DNA of 64,000 bases from Bacteroidota bacterium (GCA_021824635.1 JAKAKD010000054.1:1-64000), one strand, 5' to 3'. Positions 9,251 to 18,479 are shown, counted from the first letter of the stretch. A program made the numbers and translations. Notes: generated from the letters alone by a model not told the origin.

Positions 9251-9571
9251 TCAGGTTATTTCCTCGTCAACTCTTCTAATCGTCTCTGCTATAAGAGAAA
9301 AATACCGGTCAAGCGAGCAGTTTGCATCTTCACGGAGGTAACAATTTCCGTTTTCTTGTGCTCGGCATTGAACGCAAACAGTTTCTCTTAATTTATTGTG
9401 TAATTCTTGAATGTCATCAGAATCGTTATTCTGCACAACACTAATAATTTGCGGAAGGAACAATTCAACGGCACAAGATTCTTTTTCGTTTAATGTGCAC
9501 CCGCCTTTTTCGTTAGAATCAACACAGATTGCACATACATTTTGTTTTAATGCTTTAAGATATTTATCCAT
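9251..9571 (-). CDS. Small protein with duplicated four-cysteine motif, function unknown
   Basis: The 106-residue protein contains two copies of a Cys module. The first (residues 13-31) has spacing C-x2-C-x8-C-x7-C, and the second (residues 66-83) has C-x2-C-x7-C-x7-C. Each is followed by an acidic or aromatic helix start (CAVELF and CSLDRYF). The eight cysteines in two equal sets suggest two zinc sites or Fe-S clusters. There is no signal peptide, so it is probably cytosolic. I do not recognise a named family. It is transcribed divergently from menG with a 49-base gap, so the two may share control. The regular cysteine spacing argues strongly that it is a real gene. Confidence 0.65.
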   Translation of the reverse strand: MDKYLKALKQNVCAICVDSNEKGGCTLNEKESCAVELFLPQIISVVQNNDSDDIQELHNKLRETVCVQCRAQENGNCYLREDANCSLDRYFSLIAETIRRVDEEIT

Positions 9572-9620
9572 AAATTTGTTCCGTCAATTCGGTAGAAAAA
9601 TTAACTATAAGATACTTAAT

Positions 9621-10310
9621 ATGGAAGACACAAATAAAAAAACACAAGTAAGAAGAATTTTCGATTCGATCTCTCTCAGATACGATTTCTTGAATCATTT
9701 TCTGAGCGCAGGAGTTGATTTCTATTGGCGGAAGAAGGCAATCCAGTTTTCCGGAATGTCGCCAAAGACAAAATTATTGGATATTGCATGCGGCACCGGA
9801 GATTTTGCAATCACTGCAAAAAAATTTGGTGTCGAAAAAATCATTGGTGCGGATCTCTCATTCAATATGCTTTCATTGTTTAATAAAAAAGCTGATTGGA
9901 TAAATGGGAAAATTGTTGAGACCGTGGCAGAGCATTTACCATTTAAGGATGAATCTTTCACAAATATTACTGTGGCTTTTGGCGTACGCAATTTTTACAA
10001 TATTCCGCAAGCGTTCAGTTCGTTTCACCGGATTCTTTCATTCAAAGGAAAAGTAACAGTCCTTGAGTTCCGCCTGCCAAAGAATATTCCGGTTAGAAAT
10101 TTTTATCTCTTCTATTTCAATAAAGTCCTTCCTTTTATAGGAAGAATAGTCTCTAAAGACAATGAAGCTTATACTTATTTGCCTGAATCGGTTGGCGAGT
10201 TTGATAAGAAAGTTGATCTTATAAAAGTTTTTAGAGAGGCTGGTTTTTCTAATGTGGAAAAACACTCACTTACTTTTGGGATAGTACAAGTAGTAATTGC
10301 ACAAAAATAA
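9621..10310 (+). CDS. menG: Demethylmenaquinone methyltransferase (MenG/UbiE)
   Basis: This SAM-dependent enzyme performs the final C-methylation of menaquinone, the likely membrane electron carrier here. The 229-residue protein shows the UbiE signature: VRRIFDSISLRYDFLNHFLS at the start, WRKKAI, motif I LLDIACGTGDFAI, and the later AFGVRNF and VTVLEF blocks. The frame is open upstream to 9411, but that stretch overlaps the divergent Cys-rich gene and lacks family similarity. The ATG at 9621 gives the expected length. Its quinone product links it to the membrane cytochrome b at 34.7 kb. Confidence 0.93.
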   Translation: MEDTNKKTQVRRIFDSISLRYDFLNHFLSAGVDFYWRKKAIQFSGMSPKTKLLDIACGTGDFAITAKKFGVEKIIGADLSFNMLSLFNKKADWINGKIVETVAEHLPFKDESFTNITVAFGVRNFYNIPQAFSSFHRILSFKGKVTVLEFRLPKNIPVRNFYLFYFNKVLPFIGRIVSKDNEAYTYLPESVGEFDKKVDLIKVFREAGFSNVEKHSLTFGIVQVVIAQK

Positions 10311-10314
10311 TTTT

Positions 10315-10713
10315 TCAATTACCACGAATAGGAGCAAAAAGCAAATAAGTTCCTATGGACATACCCAAAATTGAAACTGATATAAAGATAGTACCAACTA
10401 AAGTTCTGAAAAAATTAAATCTATATTCATACCATTGGCTCACATCCTTGATATCTGTTCTGTGAATTTCACCTTTATTATCTTTATAAGTGAGTGAATC
10501 AGAATCAATTGATACTAAAACGTTTTCTTTGCTATGAAAATTTATTTCTTGTTCATTCTGGAGTTTGATTTTAGAGATTTCCCGATTTTTTGAGACTGCT
10601 TCTCCAATACTTTCCTTAATTGTAAAATGTGAATAGCAGCCGCTAAGAGAAAGTATAATTATAAAAGAACAGAACAATCCAAGATATTTTTTTAAGATAA
10701 CCGTCAGATCCAT
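10315..10713 (-). CDS. Small lipoprotein with C-terminal membrane helix
   Basis: The 132-residue protein has a hydrophobic N-terminus ending in the lipobox LSGC (Cys at residue 26). A soluble segment of about 70 residues follows with a beta-rich stretch (VLVSIDSDSLTY), then a second hydrophobic helix near the end (VGTIFISVSILGMSIGTYLL). Having both a lipid anchor and a C-terminal helix is unusual. No family is recognised. It ends four bases from the convergent menG stop and lies downstream of the DMT-like gene. Confidence 0.6.
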   Translation of the reverse strand: MDLTVILKKYLGLFCSFIIILSLSGCYSHFTIKESIGEAVSKNREISKIKLQNEQEINFHSKENVLVSIDSDSLTYKDNKGEIHRTDIKDVSQWYEYRFNFFRTLVGTIFISVSILGMSIGTYLLFAPIRGN

Positions 10714-10731
10714 TTGACGCCTCCCGCATCT

Positions 10732-11928
10732 CTATTTATATTTTTTCTCAATCTCCTCAATCTTATTGTTCTTGTAATCGGAAACGCCAACCATCAATCC
10801 GGCTGTTGTTATAACCGCCCCGGCGATTTGGTAACCCGTAACGTTCTGACCGAATAAGAACATCACGAATGGAATTATCGCCAGATAAACATTTGTGTAG
10901 GGAACCCAGAAATGAGCAGAGAAGCGCGCAAGCTTAAAAAATCCAAAACTGTAGATATAGCCTGTAAATCCCGCAAGTACTACAAATAAAATCGGCCACC
11001 AGTTTTTGGGTAATATTGTACCCTGAAATAGTGAAAAGAATCTGTGATACTCAGTAGCAGCAAATATTTTTTTAACGTTATCTTGAGTAACCTTTGCTAA
11101 GTCTTTCTTCAAAATAAATTGCCCATCTTTTTCAACATAACAGTTTAGAAGATATTCTTTCTGCTCACTATTTATTTTAGGGAAAACTCTTGTTTCCATC
11201 GTATTAGCACCTAACAGATCCGGAATGTTTACATTCATCCAATCGCCAATAAGCGGTATTATGAATAATGCGGATGTAATGAAGAGCATCTTCCAGACTT
11301 CACGCCATGCAACAAGAGCATTAGGTCCAACTCCTTTCAGCGCAGTTTGAACCGTTTTGTTATTGAGTATCTGCTGCGAGAAAAGGCATAAGTTAATTAT
11401 TACAATCCAGATAATAGCAGAGCCGTCAAGCACTGATTTAGGATCAACAACTCCTCCTAAGATGCGTGGCAGGTATGGGAATGATAAACCGGCAATAACT
11501 AATATAATTCCAATCCAGTGCGCTTTTCTTATTGGCGCATTAAATAATACTTTACCAAAAAACGGAAGCAGTGCCAGGTAAACATTAACATATGGAGCGA
11601 ATAAATGTGGTGAATAATATCTTGGCAAATAGAAGAATCCAATATTTTCAATAACTCCGGTGAAAGCGCAAATCGCAATAGTAACCATGGAAATAACACC
11701 CGGCCACAAATATTTCATTTTCTTTCCGCGAATTACTTCAATCACAACTGCAATTACTGCCCAGGCAAGTTTTGATATTTCTCTCCACCAAGTCATAACT
11801 CCCGGAGAAACACCTACCGGCTGATTGCCTACAAATCTTTCTTGATTGCCCATCCAGTTAAGTATATACTGACCGCCGAGAGCTCCGTTAATTATTGATA
11901 ACCATACAATTAGTAATAACCATTCCAT
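10732..11928 (-). CDS. DMT (EamA-like) membrane transporter with internal duplication
   Basis: The 398-residue protein has about ten membrane helices arranged as two similar halves. Each half has a VxPxxxxxWRExxK element (SPGVMTWWREISK, then GPNALVAWREVWK). Each ends with a matching helix pair: APYVNVYLALLPF...GIILVIAGL and VPYTNVYLAIIPF...GAVITTAGL. This is the inverted-repeat plan of drug/metabolite transporters. A soluble insertion of about 60 residues (around residues 235-295) interrupts the second half, which is atypical for EamA proteins of about 300 residues. Substrate unknown. It sits 18 bases upstream of the small lipoprotein gene. Confidence 0.6.
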   Translation of the reverse strand: MEWLLLIVWLSIINGALGGQYILNWMGNQERFVGNQPVGVSPGVMTWWREISKLAWAVIAVVIEVIRGKKMKYLWPGVISMVTIAICAFTGVIENIGFFYLPRYYSPHLFAPYVNVYLALLPFFGKVLFNAPIRKAHWIGIILVIAGLSFPYLPRILGGVVDPKSVLDGSAIIWIVIINLCLFSQQILNNKTVQTALKGVGPNALVAWREVWKMLFITSALFIIPLIGDWMNVNIPDLLGANTMETRVFPKINSEQKEYLLNCYVEKDGQFILKKDLAKVTQDNVKKIFAATEYHRFFSLFQGTILPKNWWPILFVVLAGFTGYIYSFGFFKLARFSAHFWVPYTNVYLAIIPFVMFLFGQNVTGYQIAGAVITTAGLMVGVSDYKNNKIEEIEKKYK

Positions 11929-12021
11929 TGAACACTTACCTCTATTTACATGATGAATTTATTTTTCAAAACTTTGATGATAATATAAACATCTATTCAT
12001 GAAAATTGAATTCTGAAAACA

Positions 12022-12597
12022 TTAAATCAATTTATTTTTTAGTTGATTAAAAGAACGCACTCTGTGACTGATTTCATTTTTCAGTTTAAAATCCAATTCC
12101 GAAATTGTTTTCTCGTAACCATCGGGTATAAAAATCGGGTCGTAACCAAATCCATTTGTACCGCGCTGCTCTTTAATGATCTTACCCGGCAATTCACCAA
12201 TGGCTTCAATTTCGTTTTTCCCGTCATAGTAAACGGCATAACTGATGAACTTCGCCGTGTGAGGTTCCGAAAATTCTTTTAACTCATCAATCACTTTAAG
12301 ATTATTATCTTCGTATGTACAGTTCTCACCGCTGTAACGAGCTGAATATACTCCGGGTCTTCCGTCTAATTGTTCAATTGATAATCCGGAGTCATCTGCC
12401 ATAACCGGTTCTCGATAAATATCATAAACAGCTTTTGCTTTAATGAATGCATTTTCGCGGAATGTTGTTCCATGTTCTTCAATATCAATGTTATTGCCGA
12501 GATCATAAAGAGAAATTATTACTATAGATGAATTTGCAAAGATTGCTTTTACCTCTGCGGCTTTGCCTTTATTTTGTGTTGCAAAAATTATTTTCAT
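12022..12597 (-). CDS. rdgB: XTP/dITP diphosphatase (RdgB/HAM1)
   Basis: This house-cleaning enzyme hydrolyses non-canonical purine nucleotides such as dITP and XTP to monophosphates. The 191-residue product has the N-terminal FATQNKGKAAEVKAIF, the MADDSGLSIEQLDGRPGVYS block, YDPIFIPDG and SHRVRSFNQL at the end, all typical of the family. Length is normal. It is bounded by 93 bases from the DMT-like gene and by a repeat-like intergenic stretch upstream. Confidence 0.95.
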   Translation of the reverse strand: MKIIFATQNKGKAAEVKAIFANSSIVIISLYDLGNNIDIEEHGTTFRENAFIKAKAVYDIYREPVMADDSGLSIEQLDGRPGVYSARYSGENCTYEDNNLKVIDELKEFSEPHTAKFISYAVYYDGKNEIEAIGELPGKIIKEQRGTNGFGYDPIFIPDGYEKTISELDFKLKNEISHRVRSFNQLKNKLI

Positions 12598-12611
12598 TAT
12601 TATTCCTAAAA

Positions 12612-12645
12612 TGGAACGCTGATTATTATGATTATGATTTCAATT
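12612..12645. repeat. Low-complexity intergenic repeat-like stretch
   Basis: The 80 bases between rdgB and the amidohydrolase gene contain AACGCTGATTATTATGATT followed by further ATGATT units. Short GATTATTATGATT-type tracts near an AACGCTGATT head resemble dispersed intergenic repeats I associate with Bacteroidota and Chlorobi genomes. No coding potential is seen. Identity as a dispersed repeat is inferred; copy number cannot be judged from one window. Confidence 0.3.
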
Positions 12646-12678
12646 ATCCATTAAGATAGATTATATAGGGAATAAAAA

Positions 12679-14019
12679 TCAGTTTGCAATTTGTTTTAGT
12701 ATCCGGTTCAATTCTTTTTTCCCGGTCTCTACAATTTCCTTTTCATCATATATCAAACTTCTTCCATCGTTCACAATAATATTTCCATCGGTCATAACAA
12801 TTTTCACATTTTCTTTTGAAGCCGAATAAACAATACTAGAATAGACATTGTCGTTATCAAGCATCAATGGCTGATCTGCTTTTTCAAGATCGAACAAGAC
12901 AAGATCTGCATTTTTACCGACTTCAATACTTCCGACTTGATTTTCAATATGAAGCGCCTTAGCACCTTCAATCGTAGCGAGGCGAAATACTGTTAGCGAA
13001 TCCATTGCTGTCGGACCGTGAATTGGTTTTTGTATCAATGCCGCATGGCGCATTTCACTAAATACACTTAGACTATTATTGCATGGCGCACCGTCAGCAC
13101 CTAAAGAGACTGAAATTTTTTCTTTGATATAACGCGGAATGTCTGCAATACCAGAACCTAGTTTGAGATTTGACGATGGGCAATGTGAAACTCTTACAGA
13201 ATTCTTTTTTAGTGTCTTCAATTCCGTTTCATTCAAGTGAATGCAGTGAGCAAGAACCGTATGCGAGTCAAGAATTCCAATCGAATCAAAATATTCTACA
13301 TTTTCTTTACCGGTCATCTTTCTAACGGTTTCTACTTCAGTTTTATTTTCTGAAGAATGTGTATGGAAGAGTGAACCCGGAAAATCTTTCATCATCTCTT
13401 TAGTTTCAATCAACAATTTTTCGGAACAGGAAAGAACAAAACGCGGGGCAAATCCGAATTTAACTTTACCATCATTAGTACCATGAAATGACTTTGCCCA
13501 ATCGTAAGTTGATTTTAAATTCCAGTCAGTAGTTTCTCGAAATGCCGGGTACAATTCATTTTGATCCATCATACAATTTCCGGCAAATGCGCGCAAACCG
13601 GATGAAATCAATTCTTCAAAAATAATTTCTTGATGACGCAGGGTACCCATATCTAAAAATGTAGTTGTACCGCCGGTTATCAAATCATTAATACCAAGAC
13701 GTGCTGAAGCGCGCAAAGAATTTTTTGTATGAGAATTTTCAAAAGGGAAAATTCTTTTTTGAAGCCAATCGAGCAGTTCCAGATCATCTGCAAATCCTCT
13801 GAACAAAGTTTGGCAGAGATGGATATGTGTCTGAATGAATCCCGGTATCAGAGTATAATTCGGGTAACGAAGAATTTCTCCATCAAATTTTTCGAATTCA
13901 TTAACCGGTGCAATTTTTTGAATTTTTCCGCATGCAATTTCGACCGCATAGTTTCTCAAAATTTTGTTGTCCGGATCAACCGTTACAATCCGGTTTGGTA
14001 TTATTAGCTTATTTCCCAT
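12679..14019 (-). CDS. Amidohydrolase of the MtaD/Atz-Trz deaminase group
   Basis: The 446-residue enzyme has the complete metal-binding set of cytosine-deaminase-like amidohydrolases: HIHLCQTLFRG (HxH), FHTHSSEN, LAHCIHLNE and SLGADGAPC (catalytic Asp). Relatives include 5-methylthioadenosine/S-adenosylhomocysteine deaminases, guanine or 8-oxoguanine deaminases and chlorohydrolases. The FRGFADDLELLDWL stretch favours the MtaD-like branch, but the substrate is not settled. I chose the ATG at 14019 (MGNKLIIPN), which overlaps the upstream stop by 11 bases. A TTG/ATG-type start at 14046 would overlap more and adds no conserved sequence. Confidence 0.8.
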   Translation of the reverse strand: MGNKLIIPNRIVTVDPDNKILRNYAVEIACGKIQKIAPVNEFEKFDGEILRYPNYTLIPGFIQTHIHLCQTLFRGFADDLELLDWLQKRIFPFENSHTKNSLRASARLGINDLITGGTTTFLDMGTLRHQEIIFEELISSGLRAFAGNCMMDQNELYPAFRETTDWNLKSTYDWAKSFHGTNDGKVKFGFAPRFVLSCSEKLLIETKEMMKDFPGSLFHTHSSENKTEVETVRKMTGKENVEYFDSIGILDSHTVLAHCIHLNETELKTLKKNSVRVSHCPSSNLKLGSGIADIPRYIKEKISVSLGADGAPCNNSLSVFSEMRHAALIQKPIHGPTAMDSLTVFRLATIEGAKALHIENQVGSIEVGKNADLVLFDLEKADQPLMLDNDNVYSSIVYSASKENVKIVMTDGNIIVNDGRSLIYDEKEIVETGKKELNRILKQIAN

Positions 14020-14371
14020 TTGTATTTCTCTCAGCAAATATTTCATCCATTTTTTCTACAGCGTATCGAAGATGAGGAATTACAATCGAACCGCCTACAA
14101 TTAACGCCACATTAAATGTTTCGTAAAGCTCTTGTTCCGTAGCTCCTTCTTGGATTGCCCGGTCAATATGATAGAGGATGCAATCATTACAGCGCAGTAC
14201 CATAGATGAAGAAAGTCCCATTAATTCTTTTGTCTTTGCATTCAGCGCTCCGTCTACATATGCTTTATTATCTAACGCGAAAAATTTATTAAAATCTCTA
14301 AAACCGGAATTGAGAATTCTTTCATTCATTTCCGATCTGTAAGCTCTGAATTCGTTCACATTGGATTTCAT
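14009..14371 (-). CDS. Carboxymuconolactone decarboxylase/AhpD-like protein
   Basis: The 120-residue all-helical protein carries a redox CxxC with the downstream His (RCNDCILYHIDRA, near residue 53). This is the AhpD-type active site found in CMD-family peroxidase or disulfide reductase proteins. The second helix pair (EQELYETFNVALIVGGS) also fits. Such proteins regenerate peroxiredoxins or act as small thiol oxidoreductases. It sits eight bases after uvrA and shares 11 bases with the amidohydrolase start. The reaction is inferred from the motif. Confidence 0.82.
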   Translation of the reverse strand: MKSNVNEFRAYRSEMNERILNSGFRDFNKFFALDNKAYVDGALNAKTKELMGLSSSMVLRCNDCILYHIDRAIQEGATEQELYETFNVALIVGGSIVIPHLRYAVEKMDEIFAERNTNGK

Positions 14372-14379
14372 AAAATCTC

Positions 14380-17211
14380 CTAATTTCTATTGAGTTCTTT
14401 TTTTAAAAATTTTCCAGTTAAACTTTTTTTATTTAGAGCAACAACTTCAGGCGTGCCTGTTGCTACTATTTCTCCGCCGTATTCGCCGCCGCCAGGACCA
14501 AGGTCTACAACATAGTCCGCAACTTTAATTACATCCAGATTATGCTCAATTACAATTACAGTATTACCTTTATCAACAAGTTTGTTCAGTACCTTAAGAA
14601 GAATATTTACGTCTTCAAAGTGAAGTCCTGTTGTCGGTTCATCTAAAATATAAATTGTTTTTCCCGTTTGCACTTTGCTCAGTTCAGTAGCAAGTTTAAC
14701 GCGTTGCGCTTCTCCGCCCGAAAGTGTTGTTGCCTGCTGCCCGAGTTTGATGTAACCAAGTCCAACATCATTCAATGCTTTTATTTTTCTGTTGAGCGCC
14801 GGCAAGTCTTCAAAAAAACCGACAGCATCTTCAACAGTCATATCTAAGACTTCGGAAATTGATTTTGTCTTGTAAAGAATTTCAAGTGTTTCCCTATTAT
14901 ATCTTTTGCCGTTACAAACTTCGCATAAGACATAAACATTCGGCAGGAAGTTCATCTCAATTTTTTTCAGTCCGTCGCCCTGGCATTCTTCACATCTTCC
15001 GCCGGATACATTAAAACTGAATCTACCCGGTGCATATCCTCTCATTTTTGATTCAGGAAGTTGTGCAAATAGATCGCGGATGTGAGTGAATAATCCGGTA
15101 TAAGTTGCGGGGTTTGAGCGCGGAGTTCTACCGATTGGTGATTGGTCAATCTCAATCACCTTATCAATCTGTTCCAAACCTTTAATTTCTTTAAATGGAA
15201 GCGGTACGACTTTAGAGTTATATATTTTCTTTGTTAAAATTTTTACAAGCGTTTCGTTTATTAAAGAAGACTTACCTGAACCGCTAACCCCGGTTATCGC
15301 AGTAAAACTTCCGAGTGGAATTTTAAGATCAACATTTTTGAGATTATTCCCGCTCGCGCCAATTAACTCGATAAATTTATGGTTCCCTTTCCTTCTCTCT
15401 TCAGGTATTTCAATTTTCTTCAAGTCTTTCAGATAATCGAGCGTTAATGATTTCTCTTCTTTTTTTGATTTTAGAACTTTATCGGTAAATCCAAAGAGAC
15501 TAACTTCTCCGCCGTGAATTCCAGCACGGGGACCCAGATCTACAATGTAATCCGAGCTTTCAATAGTTTCACGGTCATGTTCTACAACTATTACAGTGTT
15601 GCCAAGATCGCGTAAATCTTTTAATGATTTAATAAGTTTTATGTTATCCGCTTGATGCAACCCGATACTCGGTTCATCCAAGACATAAAGAACGCCGGCG
15701 AGTTGTGAGCCAATTTGTGTTGCCAATCTTATCCGTTGTGATTCACCGCCCGAAAGCGTTCGTGCCGAGCGGTTAAGAGTCAGATAATCGAGACCGACAT
15801 TCAATAAAAACTCTAAGCGGGAATTAATTTCTTTTAAAATCTGATGAGCAATTATTCCTTCACGCGATGTAAGTTTTAAAGTAGAGAAAAATTTTATTGC
15901 TTTCTCAATAGAGAGCGATGTTGATTGCGATATGTTGAGATTATTTAATGTAACCGATAAAGATTCTTTTTTGAGCCTGCCGCCATTGCAGGTTGAACAA
16001 GTGGCTGTATTCATAAAAGATTCAGCCCACTCTCTTATTTTGTTTGAAGAAGTGTTATCATAATAGTGTTTTATATAATTGATTACACCGTTAAACTTGT
16101 GGGTATAAGTTACAGTTCTTCCGCCGCCGTAAGTATAAGTGAAAGGGATCTTTTCTTTGGTACCGTTTAACAATACATCAATTTGTTCTTTGGAAAATTT
16201 TTCGAGAGGCGTGTCGTAATCAAATCCAAATTTTTGCGCAATAATTTCAAGTTGATTAAAGAACCATACAGTTCTCGGTTTTCCAAGAGCGGCAATTCCC
16301 TCTTCATTAATTGTTTTTTCCCAATTGGGAATTATGAGATTGATATCGAGTTCTTTCTTTTCTCCAAGTCCATCACAATCCGGACAAGAGCCATAAGGTG
16401 AATTGAAAGAAAAAGAATTTGGAGCAAGTTCTTGGAAACCAATTCCGCAATAAGCGCATGCAAGGTTACGGCTGTAAATATGATCTTCCGTTCCTTCGTT
16501 AATAATTACGTTTCCATTACCATAGTTCAACGCAACTTCAATTGATTCTGCTATTCTGTTGCGTGATTTTTCATTTACTTTTATCCGGTCAATAACAATT
16601 TCAATATCATGTACTTTGTAGCGGTCTGCTTTTAATGATTCGTTCAGTTCAAATGTCTCTCCGTCAACACGAACACGCACAAAACCATCTGCCAAGATCT
16701 CCGCAAACAATTCACGGTAATGCCCTTTTCTGCCTCGAATTACCGGAGCTAAAACAACAATGCGCTGATCGTTGAATTTTTCTAAAACTGTATCAATGAT
16801 TTGATCTGATGATTGTTTTTCAACTTCTCTTCCGCAATTATAGCAATGAGGTTTTCCAACGCGGGCATAAAGTAAACGGAGGTAATCGTAAATTTCTGTT
16901 ACCGTTCCCACGGTAGAACGAGGATTACCATGAGTAGATTTTTGTTCGATTGAAATTGCAGGACTTAATCCTTCGATTAAATCAACGTCGGGTTTTTCAA
17001 GCACTCCCAGAAATTGGCGCGCATAAGCCGATAATGATTCAATATATCGCCGTTGCCCTTCGGCATAAATTGTATTGAATGCAAGAGTTGACTTGCCAGA
17101 GCCGGAAAGTCCCGTAATAACTGTAAAAGCATCACGGGGAATCTCTAAATCAATGTTTTTGAGATTATGTTCGCGGGCACCTTTTATTATTATTTTATTT
17201 AGAGACTGCAA
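14380..17211 (-). CDS. uvrA: Excinuclease ABC subunit A (UvrA)
   Basis: UvrA is the damage-recognition ATPase of nucleotide excision repair. The 943-residue product has two ABC ATPase modules. The first has a Walker A GLSGSGKSTLA near residue 35 and signature LSGGESQRIRLA; the second has GVSGSGKSSL and LSGGEAQRVKLA with ILDEPTTGLH. Zinc fingers are visible as CAYCG...CPDC and CEECQGDG...CEVCNG. The start is a TTG at 17211, directly after an in-frame TAA. The family motif KIIIKGAREHNL begins five residues in, so no longer start is needed. Divergent from the YigZ gene. Confidence 0.97.
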   Translation of the reverse strand: MQSLNKIIIKGAREHNLKNIDLEIPRDAFTVITGLSGSGKSTLAFNTIYAEGQRRYIESLSAYARQFLGVLEKPDVDLIEGLSPAISIEQKSTHGNPRSTVGTVTEIYDYLRLLYARVGKPHCYNCGREVEKQSSDQIIDTVLEKFNDQRIVVLAPVIRGRKGHYRELFAEILADGFVRVRVDGETFELNESLKADRYKVHDIEIVIDRIKVNEKSRNRIAESIEVALNYGNGNVIINEGTEDHIYSRNLACAYCGIGFQELAPNSFSFNSPYGSCPDCDGLGEKKELDINLIIPNWEKTINEEGIAALGKPRTVWFFNQLEIIAQKFGFDYDTPLEKFSKEQIDVLLNGTKEKIPFTYTYGGGRTVTYTHKFNGVINYIKHYYDNTSSNKIREWAESFMNTATCSTCNGGRLKKESLSVTLNNLNISQSTSLSIEKAIKFFSTLKLTSREGIIAHQILKEINSRLEFLLNVGLDYLTLNRSARTLSGGESQRIRLATQIGSQLAGVLYVLDEPSIGLHQADNIKLIKSLKDLRDLGNTVIVVEHDRETIESSDYIVDLGPRAGIHGGEVSLFGFTDKVLKSKKEEKSLTLDYLKDLKKIEIPEERRKGNHKFIELIGASGNNLKNVDLKIPLGSFTAITGVSGSGKSSLINETLVKILTKKIYNSKVVPLPFKEIKGLEQIDKVIEIDQSPIGRTPRSNPATYTGLFTHIRDLFAQLPESKMRGYAPGRFSFNVSGGRCEECQGDGLKKIEMNFLPNVYVLCEVCNGKRYNRETLEILYKTKSISEVLDMTVEDAVGFFEDLPALNRKIKALNDVGLGYIKLGQQATTLSGGEAQRVKLATELSKVQTGKTIYILDEPTTGLHFEDVNILLKVLNKLVDKGNTVIVIEHNLDVIKVADYVVDLGPGGGEYGGEIVATGTPEVVALNKKSLTGKFLKKELNRN

Positions 17212-17291
17212 TTAGATAAATTTCCGTAGTTTAAAATGTTATTGTAAACAATGCAGATTAGAAAATCAATTTTTAATGAGATGAATCATCA

Positions 17292-17924
17292 ATGGCAAAA
17301 CTTCCGGAACAGTTAAAAACCATCTCTTCAGAGTGTGAATTCAAATTGAAGGAAAAAGGTTCATCTTTTATCTCAATTTCAAAGCCTATTGAAACAGAAG
17401 AAGAAGCGGCAATATTTTTAACATCATTAAAGAAAAAATACTATGATGCCACTCATCACTGTTATTCTTATCAGTTAGTTGACGGCTCTTTCAAATATTC
17501 AGATGACGGAGAACCGAACGGAACTGCCGGTAAAAGAATATTCAATGCTCAGACTCATTTTGGGCTGACTAATTTGATAACTGTAGTAATCCGTTATTAT
17601 GGCGGTGTAAAACTTGGTGTTGGACCGCTCGGCAAAGCATATTACGATTCTGCTTATCAAAACTTGGAATCATCAAAGACCGAAGAAAAAATTTTACACG
17701 CACAAATTGAAATTGAATACGATTTTGAATTCTCTAATCTAATTCATCATTTGATCTCAAAATACGGACTAATTATACAAAATCATCTTTATGAACCGAA
17801 ACCGGTTTTAATTTGCTTAATCCGTTATTCAATCTTAGATCAATTTTCTTCAGAATTATCGCTATCATCAAATAATAAAGTTTCAGTTCAAAGAACTGAA
17901 ACGCTTTCTTATCGTACAAAATGA
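17292..17924 (+). CDS. YigZ/IMPACT family protein
   Basis: The 210-residue protein has the UPF0029 domain signature: THHCYSYQLVDGSFKYSDDGEPNG (split here as THHCYSYQL and DDGEPNGTAG), NLITVVIRYYGGVKLG and GPLGKAY. The C-terminal 70 residues fit the DUF1949 domain, an EF-G-like alpha/beta fold. Family members include E. coli YigZ and eukaryotic IMPACT; the biochemical role in bacteria is not firmly known, with links to translation. It is divergent from uvrA with 80 bases between. Confidence 0.88.
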   Translation: MAKLPEQLKTISSECEFKLKEKGSSFISISKPIETEEEAAIFLTSLKKKYYDATHHCYSYQLVDGSFKYSDDGEPNGTAGKRIFNAQTHFGLTNLITVVIRYYGGVKLGVGPLGKAYYDSAYQNLESSKTEEKILHAQIEIEYDFEFSNLIHHLISKYGLIIQNHLYEPKPVLICLIRYSILDQFSSELSLSSNNKVSVQRTETLSYRTK

Positions 17925-17950
17925 GCATTTCTTTTCTGAATTGGTATATC

Positions 17951-17979
17951 TTGACAAAGAGCCCTTATTTACTTAATTT
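17951..17979 (+). promoter_or_regulatory. Candidate sigma-70-like promoter for the Rrf2 gene
   Basis: TTGACA at 17951-17956 is a perfect -35 hexamer. TAATTT at 17974-17979 follows after exactly 17 bases as a fair -10. The Rrf2-family start is 72 bases further on, leaving a leader where an autoregulatory operator could sit, as in IscR-type regulators. This is seen by eye; no operator palindrome was identified. Confidence 0.45.
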
Positions 17980-18050
17980 AATTTTAGGATAAGTAGCACC
18001 TTAAAGTCTCTTAAATGACAAATTAATTTTACTAAAACGCAGAGGCATAA

Positions 18051-18479
18051 ATGATTTATACCAAAACCGGAGAATACGCAATAAGAGCAATATTGTTCTT
18101 GGCTAGGCAAACCAAAGAAAGCTTAATTATGTCTTCTGAAATTGCAAAAAATGAAGACATCCCTGCTCATTATCTTGCAAAAATTTTACAAAGAATGGCT
18201 AAATACGGTTATGTTGATTCATTCAAAGGGAGAGGCGGTGGCTTTAAGATAACAGAACTCGCTAAAAAGAGTTCAATTCTTGAAATAGTGGAAAGAGTTG
18301 AAGGTCCCGTCATTAATTTAAAATGTGTTACCGGATTAAAAGAATGCTCCGATGAATATCCTTGTCCTTTACATGATGAATGGGCTGAATTAAGAAATAA
18401 AATTTATAGTCTTATCTCCAGTAAATCAGTTCAAGAAGTTGCAGAGAAATATGCAGAGACCTTAAAAAAACCTAGATAA
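18051..18479 (+). CDS. Rrf2-family transcriptional regulator with cluster-binding cysteines
   Basis: The 142-residue protein starts with MIYTKTGEYAIRAILFLA, the winged-helix start of Rrf2/IscR/NsrR regulators. It then has the recognition-helix region PAHYLAKILQRMAKYGYV and the wing GRGGGFKI. Three cysteines at KCVTGLKECSDEYPCPLHDEW (Cys at about residues 94, 100 and 106) match the ligand set used to hold a [2Fe-2S] or [4Fe-4S] cluster. It likely senses iron-sulfur status, nitric oxide or redox stress. It is monocistronic, with a candidate promoter before it and a strong terminator after it. Confidence 0.88.
   Translation: MIYTKTGEYAIRAILFLARQTKESLIMSSEIAKNEDIPAHYLAKILQRMAKYGYVDSFKGRGGGFKITELAKKSSILEIVERVEGPVINLKCVTGLKECSDEYPCPLHDEWAELRNKIYSLISSKSVQEVAEKYAETLKKPR

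Noticed and set aside
9411-9620. N-terminal extension of menG to the first conventional start
   Set aside because: The added residues overlap the divergent Cys-rich gene antisense and are absent from the UbiE family pattern, which begins at 9621.
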